64,000 nt of DNA from contig NZ_JBHTKR010000001.1 of NCBI RefSeq assembly GCF_042678485.1, positions 186,001 through 250,000 of the forward strand, read 5' to 3'. The notes beneath the pieces are model-generated. The model saw only the letters and a program-made list of their open reading frames with translations. It was not told the DNA's origin and made no database searches. The translations under genes and the position numbers were made by a program. The DNA is from Seohaeicola saemankumensis (GTDB taxonomy: Bacteria; Pseudomonadota; Alphaproteobacteria; Rhodobacterales; Rhodobacteraceae). Of the stretch, positions 17,013 through 25,652 are shown in pieces; positions within the stretch are counted from its first letter, which is position 1; every line of letters starts with the position of its first letter.

Positions 17013-17831
17013 ATGAAAATTCTGTTCCTTGGCGATGTCATGGGCCGGGCCGGACGGCAGGCAATATCCGAGAACCTTCCGCGTCTCAGGACCGAATGGA
17101 AGCTGGATTTCGTCGTGGTCAATGGCGAGAACGCGTCCAGCGGAGCCGGGCTGACGGGGGATCATGCGCGGGTGCTGCTGGCGGCCGGAGCGGATTGCAT
17201 CACGCTTGGCGATCACGCCTTCGACCAGAAGGACATGTTGCAGTTCATCGAGAACGAGCCGCGAATCCTGCGCCCGCTGAATTTCGCCAAGGGCGCGCCG
17301 GGGCGCGGTCACCGTGTCTTTTCGGATGCGCGGGGGCGCAAGGTTCTGGTGACGCAAGTGCTGGGCAACGTGTTCATGAAGCGCGCCTTCGATGATCCGT
17401 TTTCCGCCGTGGATCAGGTGCTGTCTGCCCATCCGCTGGGCGGGGCGGTGCAGGCCGCGATCGTGGACATGCATTGCGAGGCGACCAGCGAGAAGATGGG
17501 CATGGGCCATTTCTGTGCGGGCCGGGCCAGCCTTGTGGTTGGCACGCATACGCATGTGCCGACCTCGGACGCGATGATCCTGGGCGGGGCCACGGCCTAT
17601 CTGACCGATGCCGGCATGTGCGGTGACTACAACAGTGTCATCGGCATGGAAAAGGACGAACCGATGCGCCGCTTTGTCACCGGCATGGCCAAGGGCCGCT
17701 TTACCCCGGCGATGGGCGAGGCGACCCTGTCGGGCGTTTATGTCGAAACCGACGACATGACCGGGCGCGCCACCCGCGTCCGCGCCGTGCGCCATGGCGG
17801 CAAGCTGGAGGCGTCGGGCCCGCTGGGCTGA
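17013..17831 (+). CDS. YmdB-family metallophosphoesterase
   Basis: This 272-residue protein belongs to the YmdB family (2',3'-cyclic-nucleotide phosphodiesterase in Bacillus). Metal ligands are visible in LFLGDVMG (Asp8), VVNGENA (about 36-41), GDHAFD, DMHCEATSEK and GTHTHVPTSD. The start at 17013 matches family N-termini (MKILFLGDVMGRAGR) although no strong ribosome site is seen. It lies downstream of the cyclo-ligase, an arrangement common in this order. Confidence 0.9.
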   Translation: MKILFLGDVMGRAGRQAISENLPRLRTEWKLDFVVVNGENASSGAGLTGDHARVLLAAGADCITLGDHAFDQKDMLQFIENEPRILRPLNFAKGAPGRGHRVFSDARGRKVLVTQVLGNVFMKRAFDDPFSAVDQVLSAHPLGGAVQAAIVDMHCEATSEKMGMGHFCAGRASLVVGTHTHVPTSDAMILGGATAYLTDAGMCGDYNSVIGMEKDEPMRRFVTGMAKGRFTPAMGEATLSGVYVETDDMTGRATRVRAVRHGGKLEASGPLG

Positions 17832-17871
17832 GCCTGTTTTCCGCGCGCGTCGCGCCATGTCTCGGACGGCC

Positions 17872-17901
17872 TTGCGAGGGGCCGTGCTGCTGACATATAG
17901 A
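17872..17901 (+). promoter_or_regulatory. Predicted yebC promoter
   Basis: TTGCGA (17872-17877) and TATAGA (17896-17901) are separated by 18 bases and precede the yebC start by 63 bases. Confidence 0.4.
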
Positions 17902-17964
17902 GGCGCAATTCGCCAGACCGGCAGATTCAGACACGCAGTCATATATACGCAGACGGAGGCACGC

Positions 17965-18705
17965 ATGGCCGGCCACTCAAAATGGGCAAACATCCAGCAT
18001 CGCAAGAACCGCCAGGATTCGGTGCGGGCAAAGCTGTTCTCGAAGCTGTCCAAGGAAATCACCGTGGCGGCCAAGATGGGCGATCCCGACCCCGAGAAGA
18101 ACCCGCGCCTGCGCCTGGCGGTGAAGGAAGCGAAATCGCAATCCTGCCCCAAGGACGTGATCGAACGCGCGATCAAGAAGGCGATCGGCGGCGAAGGCGA
18201 GGCCTATGAGGAAATCCGCTATGAGGGGTATGGCCCGAATGGCGTTGCCATCATCGTCGAGGCGATGACCGACAACCGCAACCGTACCGCCTCCAACGTG
18301 CGCTCGACCTTCACCAAGAACGGCGGCAACCTGGGCGAAACCGGATCGGTCGCCTTCATGTTCGACCGCAAGGGCGAGATCACTTACCCGGTATCGGTCG
18401 GCGATGCCGACACCGTGCTGATGGCCGCGATCGAGGCGGGGGCCGAGGATGTGGAAAGCAGCGAGGATGGCCATATCATCTGGTGCGCCGATACCGACCT
18501 GAACGAGGTGGCCACCGCGCTTGAGGGTGTCTTGGGCGAATCCGACAGCACCAAGCTGGTCTGGAAGCCCATGACCACCACCGAGATGGATCTGGACAGC
18601 ATGACCAAGCTGATGAAACTGGTGGATGCGCTGGAAGACGATGACGACGTGCAGCGTGTGACCACGAATTTCGAGGCCAGCGACGACGTGATGGGCCAGC
18701 TCTGA
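17965..18705 (+). CDS. yebC: YebC/PmpR (TACO1) family protein
   Basis: This 246-residue protein begins MAGHSKWANIQHRK and contains RIRYEGYGPNG-like and NRNRTASNVRSTF motifs diagnostic of the family. Members are described as transcription regulators and more recently as translation factors that relieve stalling on proline-rich stretches. ACGGAGG precedes the start. Confidence 0.95.
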   Translation: MAGHSKWANIQHRKNRQDSVRAKLFSKLSKEITVAAKMGDPDPEKNPRLRLAVKEAKSQSCPKDVIERAIKKAIGGEGEAYEEIRYEGYGPNGVAIIVEAMTDNRNRTASNVRSTFTKNGGNLGETGSVAFMFDRKGEITYPVSVGDADTVLMAAIEAGAEDVESSEDGHIIWCADTDLNEVATALEGVLGESDSTKLVWKPMTTTEMDLDSMTKLMKLVDALEDDDDVQRVTTNFEASDDVMGQL

Positions 18706-18801
18706 TCTGATCCGGACCGATGATACATGCGCCAGGGGCGTCCCGCAGGGGGCGCCTCTTTGCTTTTGGCAGCTCTGACCGGGCTGATCGGCGCCTTGCC
18801 G

Positions 18802-19698
18802 CTATGACGCGGCGATCTGTTGCAAGGCGTCTCGCAGGTGGATGCCGAATGCGCGCGCCAGAAGGGATGGCGGGCGGTGTGCCGGGGTCAGGATGGACAC
18901 GCTGCTGACGATCGCGGGATCAAAGGGGCGAAACACCACCCGGTCGCCTGCATGGCTGGCCGCCGTGATCCTGTCGCATAGCGTGCAGCACAGCCCCGCC
19001 GCCACAAGTTCAAGCGCCGGCAGGAAGGTTTGCAGCACGAACCGCCGGTTCAGCCTTGCGCCTGCCTGCTCGAAGGCTGCCCGTGTCGCGCGCCAGGTGT
19101 GATGCGCGTCAAAAAGCGTGGCCAGAGGGTGTCCGTCCAGATCGGCCGGCCCGATCCTGTCGCGCGCCGCAAGGGGGCTGGCCCGGGGGATGGCAAGCAG
19201 GCAGGGCAGGGCGAAATCCTCTGTCCGGATTGCGCCGCGTGCGCCGGGCGTTTCGGCCAGTCCGATGTCATATTCCTGGCTTGCGACCAGATCCTCGACC
19301 ACGGCCGAGGAGCGCATCATGAGCGCCGCCTCGACGCCGGGGCGACCGTCGAGGAAACGCGCCAGGACGCGGGGCATGAAAAAGCCCGAGGCCGCGGGGT
19401 GGCAGGCGATCCGCAGGCGGCCATGATCCAGCTTGCCGATCTCGTCCATGATGCGGGCGGACTGGGCCAGCCGTTCCAGCACGGCCTCGGCCTCTTCGAG
19501 AAAATAGTAGGCTTCGGGGCGGGGGGTCAGGCGGCCATGTTCACGCAGGAACAAGGGATAGCGCAATTCGCGCTCCAGTCCCGCGATCATGGCGCTGACG
19601 GCGGGTTGCGTGCGGCCAAGGGCGCGGCTTGCCTCGGAGATCGAGCCGGTACGCATCACCTCGCGGAAGGTCTGAAGCTGGCGAAAGCTGAGGTTCAT
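18802..19698 (-). CDS. LysR-family regulator of the TRAP/oxidase island
   Basis: This 298-residue protein has a winged helix-turn-helix (about 5-62, ASRALGRTQPAVSAMIAGLE) and a LysR effector domain (about 90-290). The effector domain resembles regulators of opine and amino-acid catabolism (NocR/OccR type). The gene is divergent from the TRAP transporter operon, which it probably activates in response to the imported substrate. The start at 19698 (MNLSFRQLQTF) is the family start; the upstream extension is not. Confidence 0.85.
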   Translation of the reverse strand: MNLSFRQLQTFREVMRTGSISEASRALGRTQPAVSAMIAGLERELRYPLFLREHGRLTPRPEAYYFLEEAEAVLERLAQSARIMDEIGKLDHGRLRIACHPAASGFFMPRVLARFLDGRPGVEAALMMRSSAVVEDLVASQEYDIGLAETPGARGAIRTEDFALPCLLAIPRASPLAARDRIGPADLDGHPLATLFDAHHTWRATRAAFEQAGARLNRRFVLQTFLPALELVAAGLCCTLCDRITAASHAGDRVVFRPFDPAIVSSVSILTPAHRPPSLLARAFGIHLRDALQQIAAS

Positions 19699-19761
19699 CG
19701 GTTCGATCGCGTCCTTGGGTTTGGGGCATGTATAAGCCAAATCTATGGGATCATCGTTATT

Positions 19762-19771
19762 TCAAATTTGA
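19762..19771. promoter_or_regulatory. Palindrome in the LysR/TRAP divergent spacer
   Basis: TCAAATTTGA is a perfect 10-bp palindrome in the 168-base region between the divergent genes. It lies in AT-rich sequence and is a candidate LysR operator. Confidence 0.35.
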
Positions 19772-19866
19772 CCTTATGGGGTGCCATGCGTCAATCCTGT
19801 TTCATCCGGGCAGAACGCCCGCTGTGACGTGACCGCCGGCAGATCGCCTGCGGATGGGGGACTTGA

Positions 19867-20340
19867 ATGGAAAGGATTGTGCAAATCCTGCTGACCGGTC
19901 TGATCTGCACCGTGGCGCTGGGCCAGTTCGTGCAGGTGATCACGCGCTACGTGTTCCAGACGCCAGTGATGGGCCTGGAGGAGACCATGCTCTATCCGAT
20001 GTTCTGGCTTTACATGCTGGGGGCGGTCAACGCCTCGCGCGAGAACAGCCATATCCGCGCCAATGTCCTTGAGATTTTCCTGGAGACAGAGCGCGCCCGG
20101 ATCGTGCTGGCCTGCCTGGGCGAGGTGCTGAGCCTGATCATCGGTCTGTGGCTGCTGACCTGGGTCTGGGATTTCATGCGCTATTCCTGGCGGGTCTGGC
20201 GCGAAAGCCCGACCCTCTATATCCCGGTCTTTTATGCCGATGTCGCCCTTCTGGTCGCGATGGTCCTGATGCTGGCATGGTCGGCGCTGCACCTGATGCG
20301 CCATCTGCGTGCCCTGGCCGGAGGGCAGGCCCATGGTTGA
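19867..20340 (+). CDS. TRAP transporter small membrane subunit (DctQ family)
   Basis: This 157-residue protein has four membrane segments (about 5-25, 45-62, 78-98, 120-142) and the DctQ-typical RYVFQTPVMGLEE start and SRENSHIRANV segment after helix 2. It pairs with the large permease in a sodium-driven TRAP importer. Its end overlaps the next gene by 8 bases. Confidence 0.9.
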   Translation: MERIVQILLTGLICTVALGQFVQVITRYVFQTPVMGLEETMLYPMFWLYMLGAVNASRENSHIRANVLEIFLETERARIVLACLGEVLSLIIGLWLLTWVWDFMRYSWRVWRESPTLYIPVFYADVALLVAMVLMLAWSALHLMRHLRALAGGQAHG

Positions 20341-21634
20341 GGTCGCAATGCTGGCCGTCGGCCTTCTGGTTCTGCTGCTGACCCTTGGCGTGCCGCTGCC
20401 CTGGTGTTTCGGCGGCGCGATCATGGTGATGTATTTCGTCGGCGACGTCATCATGAAGGGCAATATCCTGTGGGGCGTGCAGCAATTGGGCAATCCGGTT
20501 CTGCTGGCGATCCCGCTGTTCGTGCTGGCAGGGACGATCATGTCCGAAAGCGGGATCGCGGCCAGTCTGTTGCGCTTCGTCAATGCCTTTGTGGGCCATG
20601 TCAGGGGCGGGCTGGGTGTGGTGGCGGCGGTCAGCTGCGCGGTGATCGGGGCGATTTCCGGCTCGGGTCTGACGGGCATCGCGGCCATCGGTCCGCTGCT
20701 GATCCCCGAGATGGAAAAGCGCGGCTATCCGCGGGCCTATGCCACGGCGCTGATTGCCAATTCCTCGATCCTGGGGCTGCTAATCCCGCCATCGGTCACG
20801 ATGATCGTCTATGGCTGGGTCACCGATACCTCGATCCTGGCCTGTTTCCTGTCGACGCTGCTGCCGGGGCTGATCATCATGACAAATTTCTCGGTGGTGA
20901 ACCTGTGGCTGGCGCGCAAATTCCCGCTGGTGCTGGATGACAAGCCGTCGCTGTCGGAACTGTCGTCCGAAGTCACCAAGCGCGGCATCCATGCCTTTCC
21001 GGCGATCCTGATGCCCGTGATCATCCTGGGCGGCATCTATGGCGGTATCATGACCCCGACCGAGGCCGCCGCCGTCGCGGTGATCTATTCGGTGCCGGTG
21101 GGCTTCCTGATCTACAAGGGGCTGCGCTGGGACAATTTCCTGGCCGCCGGCAAGGAGGCGTCGACCGCCGTGGGCGCGATCATGCTGATGATCCTGTTCT
21201 CGATGATCCTCAGCCAGATCTTCGTGATGGAAAGCATCCCCCAGAAACTGGTCAGTGCAATCTTCGAGGTCACGCAGAACAGGACGTTGCTGCTGATCAT
21301 GATCATCGTGATGCTTCTGCTGGTGGGCATGGTGGTGAATGATGTGACCGCGATCATCCTGATCGCGCCGCTGCTGCTGCCGCTGATGACGGCGATTGAA
21401 GTCAGCCCGATCCAGTTCGCCGCCATCATGGGGGTGACGACCGCGATGGGCGGGGTGACGCCGCCCTATGCCTCGATCCTCTATCTGGGCGCGCGGATCG
21501 GCAATGTGCCTGTCACATCGGTGATACGCCCCGCAATGTTCCTGATCCTGACCGGCTACATGCCCGTCGTGATCCTGACCGCCTTCTGGCCGGATCTGTC
21601 GCTCTGGCTGCCGCGCCTGTTCGGCTATCTCTGA
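20333..21634 (+). CDS. TRAP transporter large permease (DctM family)
   Basis: This 433-residue protein has about 12 hydrophobic segments and the DctM signatures GSGLTGIAAIGPLLIPEM, IPPSVTMIVYG and GGIMTPTEAAAVAV. The ATG at 20333 overlaps the end of the small-subunit gene. Confidence 0.94.
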   Translation: MVEVAMLAVGLLVLLLTLGVPLPWCFGGAIMVMYFVGDVIMKGNILWGVQQLGNPVLLAIPLFVLAGTIMSESGIAASLLRFVNAFVGHVRGGLGVVAAVSCAVIGAISGSGLTGIAAIGPLLIPEMEKRGYPRAYATALIANSSILGLLIPPSVTMIVYGWVTDTSILACFLSTLLPGLIIMTNFSVVNLWLARKFPLVLDDKPSLSELSSEVTKRGIHAFPAILMPVIILGGIYGGIMTPTEAAAVAVIYSVPVGFLIYKGLRWDNFLAAGKEASTAVGAIMLMILFSMILSQIFVMESIPQKLVSAIFEVTQNRTLLLIMIIVMLLLVGMVVNDVTAIILIAPLLLPLMTAIEVSPIQFAAIMGVTTAMGGVTPPYASILYLGARIGNVPVTSVIRPAMFLILTGYMPVVILTAFWPDLSLWLPRLFGYL

Positions 21635-21690
21635 CACCCCGCAACCACGCATCCGAATCCTTGAAACCTGATCCAACCGGAGGAACCAAA

Positions 21691-22677
21691 ATGAAGAAAT
21701 TCCTGTTCACAGCCGCCGCAGGCGCATTGATGGCCCTGGCCCCCATGGCCGAGGCGCGCGATCTGAAGCTGAGCCATGTGCGTCCGCAAGACGCCACCAT
21801 CGACGTCGAGGTGCGCGCCTTTGCCGGGGCCGTTGCCGCCGCCACCGGCGACCGCGTCAAGATCGAGGTTTTCCCGGCCTCTGCGCTGGGCGACTATACC
21901 ACCGTGCAGGAACGCATCTCGGTCGGTGCGATCGACATGGCGGTGCAGCCGGCGGGTACGGCGGCGGATCGGCGGATGCAGATCTCGTCCTTCCCCTTCC
22001 TAGCCGAGAACTGGGAACAGGCCCGCGCGGTCTATGGCCCCGGTGGTGCCGTGCGCGAGGCGATGGTCGAGCTTTACGCCGCACAGGACATCACCATGCT
22101 GGCGGCCTACCCGGTCTATTTCGGCGGCATCGCCCTGAACCGCGAGGCGGTCACGCCCGGCAGCACCGATCCCAATGGCATCAAGGTGCGTGTGCCCGGC
22201 ATCAAGAGCTTCCAGCTGACCGGCGAGGCGCTGGGTTATATCCCCGCGCCGATCCCCTTCTCTGAAGCTTTCACCGCCGTGCAGACCGGCGTTGTGGACG
22301 GCGTGATCGGATCGGGCGCGGAAGGCTACTATGCCTCTTTCCGGGATGTGACCAAGACCTACATCCCTGCCAACACCCATTTCGAAGTCTGGTACATGAT
22401 CATCTCGAACGAGTCCCTGTCGGATATGTCCGAGGAAGACCAGGCCACCCTGCGCGCGCAGGCCGAAGCATTCGAAGCGACACGCTGGACCGTGGCCGAG
22501 GCGGATCAGGGCGTGAACGAGCAGAAGCTGGCCGGATTGGGCGCGACGATCGTCTCGCTGTCGGATGCCGAGCTTGAGGCGATGGCCGCCAAGGTGCGCG
22601 AGACCGTCTGGCCGCAGATCCTTGAGGATGTAGGCGCGGATTGGGGCCAGGCGATCCTGGACGCGGTCGCGCAGTAA
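21691..22677 (+). CDS. TRAP substrate-binding protein (DctP family)
   Basis: This 328-residue periplasmic protein has a signal peptide ending in AEA (about 22) and DctP features: LKLSHVRPQDATIDVEV near the start, GAIDMAVQPAGT, KVRVPG with the carboxylate-binding Arg (about 165-170), and FTAVQTGVVDGVIG. The conserved Arg suggests a carboxylate-bearing ligand. CCGGAGGAACC precedes the start. A hairpin follows the stop, so this gene may be expressed above the downstream oxidase. Confidence 0.92.
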   Translation: MKKFLFTAAAGALMALAPMAEARDLKLSHVRPQDATIDVEVRAFAGAVAAATGDRVKIEVFPASALGDYTTVQERISVGAIDMAVQPAGTAADRRMQISSFPFLAENWEQARAVYGPGGAVREAMVELYAAQDITMLAAYPVYFGGIALNREAVTPGSTDPNGIKVRVPGIKSFQLTGEALGYIPAPIPFSEAFTAVQTGVVDGVIGSGAEGYYASFRDVTKTYIPANTHFEVWYMIISNESLSDMSEEDQATLRAQAEAFEATRWTVAEADQGVNEQKLAGLGATIVSLSDAELEAMAAKVRETVWPQILEDVGADWGQAILDAVAQ

Positions 22678-22685
22678 GCTACGGC

Positions 22686-22713
22686 GGGCGCCCTGTCACG
22701 GGGCGCCCCTTTT
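22686..22713 (+). terminator. Intercistronic terminator-like hairpin after dctP
   Basis: GGGCGCCC (22686-22693) pairs with a second GGGCGCCC (22701-22708), followed by CCTTTT. It sits 19 bases before the oxidase gene and probably gives partial termination or 3' stabilisation. Confidence 0.6.
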
Positions 22714-22731
22714 CAACGGGGCACGAGGCCG

Positions 22732-23835
22732 ATGCAGGCGGATTACGCGATCATAGGCGGCGGGATTGTCGGGCTGAGTGTGGCCTGGGGCCTGCTGCGC
22801 CGGGGCCGCCGGGTCATCGTGCTGGATGGCGACGATGGCAGTTTTCGCGCCAGCCGTGGCAACTTCGGCCTTGTCTGGGTGCAGTCCAAAGGGCTGAGCC
22901 AGCCCGCCTATGCCCGCTGGAGCCAGGACTCCGCCGCGCTCTGGAAGGGTTTTGCCGCCGAGCTGGGCGAGGGGGCAGGCACTGACCTGTCGCTGCGCCA
23001 GGAGGGCGGATATGATTTTCACCTCGACGAGGCAGAGCTTGAGGCGCGTGTCGCCCAATATACGGCGCTGCGCGAGGCTTTGGGCGGCGACTACCCGTTC
23101 GAGGTTCTGGGGCATAACGCGCTGAAGCGCGAAGAACCCGAGGTCGGGCCCCGCGTGGCGGGCGCGATCCTGCATCATCAGGACGGGCATGTGAACCCGC
23201 TGCGCCTGTTGCGCGCGCTTGCCGGCGAAGTGCGCCGGCTGGGCGGTCGGGTGCTGACAGGCCAGACCGTGACCGATGTGCACAGCGCCGCGGGCGGGCT
23301 GCGGGTGACCTGTGCCTCGGGCCATATGGTCGAGGCGGGGCGCGTCGTGCTGTCCGCCGGTCTTGGCGCGATGGACCTGGGTGCCAAGCTGGGCTTTGAC
23401 GCCCCGGTCCGGCCACAGCGCGGGCAGGTCCTGATCACGGAAAAGCTGCCCAAGATGATGAACCGCCCCTCGGGGATCATCCGCCAGGTCGATGAGGGCG
23501 GCGTGCAGATCGGCGACAGCAAGGAAGAGGTGGGGCTGGATGACCGCGTCACCACGCCGACCGTCGCCGCCATCGCGGCCCGTGCCGTGGCCGTGATGCC
23601 CCGGCTGGAAAAGGCGCAGATGGTGCGTAGCTGGGGCGCGCTGCGGATCATGTCACCGGATGGGCTGCCGATCTATCAGCACAGCCCAACGCTGCCGGGC
23701 GTCAGCCTTGTGACCTGCCATTCCGGCGTGACCCTTGCCGCGGCCCATGCGCTGCGCCTGCCGCTCTGGCTGGAGGGTGACGCAGATGCCCCTGACCTGG
23801 AGGTTTTCAGTGAACGCCGCTTTGCCCTTTCGTGA
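22732..23835 (+). CDS. FAD-dependent amine/amino-acid oxidase, beta subunit of a heterotrimer
   Basis: This 367-residue DAO-family flavoprotein starts with the FAD-binding motif IIGGGIVGLSVAWG (7-20). It resembles OoxB (opine oxidase), HcnC and the D-hydroxyproline dehydrogenase beta subunit. Together with the two following genes it should oxidise a secondary or primary amino group of the TRAP-imported substrate and pass electrons to the chain rather than oxygen. The exact substrate is not evident. Confidence 0.82.
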   Translation: MQADYAIIGGGIVGLSVAWGLLRRGRRVIVLDGDDGSFRASRGNFGLVWVQSKGLSQPAYARWSQDSAALWKGFAAELGEGAGTDLSLRQEGGYDFHLDEAELEARVAQYTALREALGGDYPFEVLGHNALKREEPEVGPRVAGAILHHQDGHVNPLRLLRALAGEVRRLGGRVLTGQTVTDVHSAAGGLRVTCASGHMVEAGRVVLSAGLGAMDLGAKLGFDAPVRPQRGQVLITEKLPKMMNRPSGIIRQVDEGGVQIGDSKEEVGLDDRVTTPTVAAIAARAVAVMPRLEKAQMVRSWGALRIMSPDGLPIYQHSPTLPGVSLVTCHSGVTLAAAHALRLPLWLEGDADAPDLEVFSERRFALS

Positions 23836-24109
23836 TCTTTCACCGGATGCGCCGCGCGTGCGCGTGACGCTGGATGGCGCGCCGCTGGACCTGCCGGACG
23901 GTGCCAACCTTGCTGCGGCCCTGCTGGCCGCCGGTGTCGGGTCGTTCCGCGCCACGCCGGTGTCGGGTGCGCCGCGCGGCCCCTTCTGCATGATGGGCGC
24001 CTGTTTCGATTGCCTGATCGAGGTTGATGGCGTCACCCGACAGGCCTGCATGATGCAGGTCGGTGCAGGGCTGACATTGTCGCGCCCAATGGGAAAGGTT
24101 GCCGAATGA
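23810..24109 (+). CDS. (2Fe-2S)-binding small subunit of the oxidase
   Basis: This 99-residue ferredoxin-like protein has the plant-type cluster pattern Cys60-x4-Cys65-x2-Cys68-x11-Cys80. It corresponds to the gamma subunit of opine/D-hydroxyproline oxidases. I prefer the GTG start at 23810 because GGAGG lies 6 bases before it; ATG 23786 with GGAGGG is an alternative. The gene overlaps the end of the beta subunit gene by 26 bases and the next gene by 4 (ATGA), so all three are translationally coupled. Confidence 0.85.
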   Translation: MNAALPFRDLSPDAPRVRVTLDGAPLDLPDGANLAAALLAAGVGSFRATPVSGAPRGPFCMMGACFDCLIEVDGVTRQACMMQVGAGLTLSRPMGKVAE

Positions 24110-25533
24110 CCGGGGTCGATCTGATCGTGATCGGTGCGGGGCCCGCCGGGATGGCCGCGGCCGCCGAAGCGGCCGGCCTGGGCCTGTCCGTGACCGTGCT
24201 GGACGAACAGCCCGCGGCTGGCGGGCAGATCTACCGCGCGGTGACACAGGGCGGTGCCCTGCGCGGTGCGATACTGGGGCAGGATTACCTTGACGGGGCC
24301 GGGCTGGCACAGGCGATGCTGGCCAGCGGTGCGCGCCATGTGACCGGGGCCGTCGTGTGGAATATCGAACCTGACGATCAGGGGATCACGGTGACCTGGT
24401 CACAGGACGGGCGCGCCGCGCAGATGCGTGCGGCCCGACTGATCCTGGCCACCGGCGCGCTGGAGCGGCCCGTGCCGATCCCCGGCTGGACCTTGCCGGG
24501 CGTGATGACCGCCGGGGCGGGGCAGATCCTGCTGAAGGCGTCCGGGATCGTGGCGCAACGCGCGGTGCTTGCGGGGTCCGGTCCGCTGCTCTACCTGCTG
24601 GCGGCGCAGATGGTGCGGGCGGGCACACCGCCTCTGGCTCTGGTGGAGACGCAGTCTTTTGGCGACACGGTCCGCGCCATGCCGCAGCTTGTCGCGGGCC
24701 TGCGCGGCTGGCGGACGCTGCTCAAGGGATTGGGATTGCTGGCCGAATTGCGCCGCGCCGGTATCCGCCGCGTCACCGCCGCGCGCGACCTGGCGGTCGA
24801 GGGGCAGGACAGGGCCACGGCGCTGCGCTTCAACTCTGGCGGGCGGACGCAGCGCATCGCCTGCGACACCATCCTGTTGCACCAGGGTGTGGTGCCCAAT
24901 ACCCAGGCCAGCCGCGCGTTGCGGCTCGATCACGACTGGATCGCCGCCCAGCACAGTTTTGCGCCGCGTACCGATGCCTGGGGCCAGACATCGCATCCGG
25001 GGATTTTCGTGGCCGGTGACGGGGCCGGCATCGCCGGTGCCGTGGCCGCAGCCGAGGCCGGGCGGCTGGCGGCTATTCAGGTGGCCCACCAGCTTGGCCG
25101 GATCGACGCCGGCAAACGCGACGCCCGCGCGCAAGGGCCCGCGGGGCGGCTTGCGGCCGAACGCGCGTTGCGGCCTTTCTTGGATACGGCCTATCCCCCC
25201 GCCGCTCAGGTACTTGCCCCGGCCGATGACACGATCATCTGCCGCTGCGAGGAGGTGACGGCAGGCCAGGTGCGCGGTTGGGCCAAGATGGGCTGCACGG
25301 GTCCGAACCAGACAAAGGCCTTTGGTCGCGTGGGCATGGGGCCCTGCCAGGGACGCTATTGCGGGCTGAGCGTGACGGCCCTTCTTGCGGCGGCGCAGGC
25401 CATGCCCCCTGCCGAGGTCGGGGCCTATCGCATCCGCCCGCCGCTGAAACCCGTGACCCTGGGCGAGGTGGCCTCGCTTGACGCGGCGGGCCGTCGGGCT
25501 GAACCGGCGCAAGATCGGGGCGCTGCCCCGTAG
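24106..25533 (+). CDS. FAD/NAD(P)-binding oxidase alpha subunit with C-terminal BFD-like iron-sulfur domain
   Basis: This 475-residue protein has a GAGPAGMAAAA dinucleotide motif at 10-20, a second at about 155-160 (AGSGPLLYLL) and a GDGAGIAGA motif late. A C-terminal BFD-like domain has Cys379-x-Cys381 and Cys414-x4-Cys419. This is the arrangement of opine oxidase subunit A and the alpha subunit of three-subunit D-hydroxyproline dehydrogenase. The last codons lie inside a dispersed stem-loop repeat, so the extreme C-terminus (RGAAP) may be repeat-derived. Confidence 0.85.
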   Translation: MTGVDLIVIGAGPAGMAAAAEAAGLGLSVTVLDEQPAAGGQIYRAVTQGGALRGAILGQDYLDGAGLAQAMLASGARHVTGAVVWNIEPDDQGITVTWSQDGRAAQMRAARLILATGALERPVPIPGWTLPGVMTAGAGQILLKASGIVAQRAVLAGSGPLLYLLAAQMVRAGTPPLALVETQSFGDTVRAMPQLVAGLRGWRTLLKGLGLLAELRRAGIRRVTAARDLAVEGQDRATALRFNSGGRTQRIACDTILLHQGVVPNTQASRALRLDHDWIAAQHSFAPRTDAWGQTSHPGIFVAGDGAGIAGAVAAAEAGRLAAIQVAHQLGRIDAGKRDARAQGPAGRLAAERALRPFLDTAYPPAAQVLAPADDTIICRCEEVTAGQVRGWAKMGCTGPNQTKAFGRVGMGPCQGRYCGLSVTALLAAAQAMPPAEVGAYRIRPPLKPVTLGEVASLDAAGRRAEPAQDRGAAP

Positions 25534-25580
25534 GTCGAACTGCGTTCGACCATCCCCGGGATATTTCCGGCAAGAAGAAA
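25517..25580 (+). repeat. Stem-loop repeat, copy 1, overlapping a gene end
   Basis: Hairpin 1 is GGGGC-GCT-GCCCC (25517-25529). Hairpin 2 is GGTCGAAC-TGC-GTTCGACC (25533-25551). The tail GATATTTCCGGCAAGAAGAA follows (25560-25579). The architecture is the same at 36503 and 50251. Confidence 0.75.
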
Positions 25581-25652
25581 GCCGGAAGGGGATGCTTGAC
25601 CTTGAACGGGCATCGCGATACGCGCCACCGGTGCGGAGCGGACAGGTGACAG

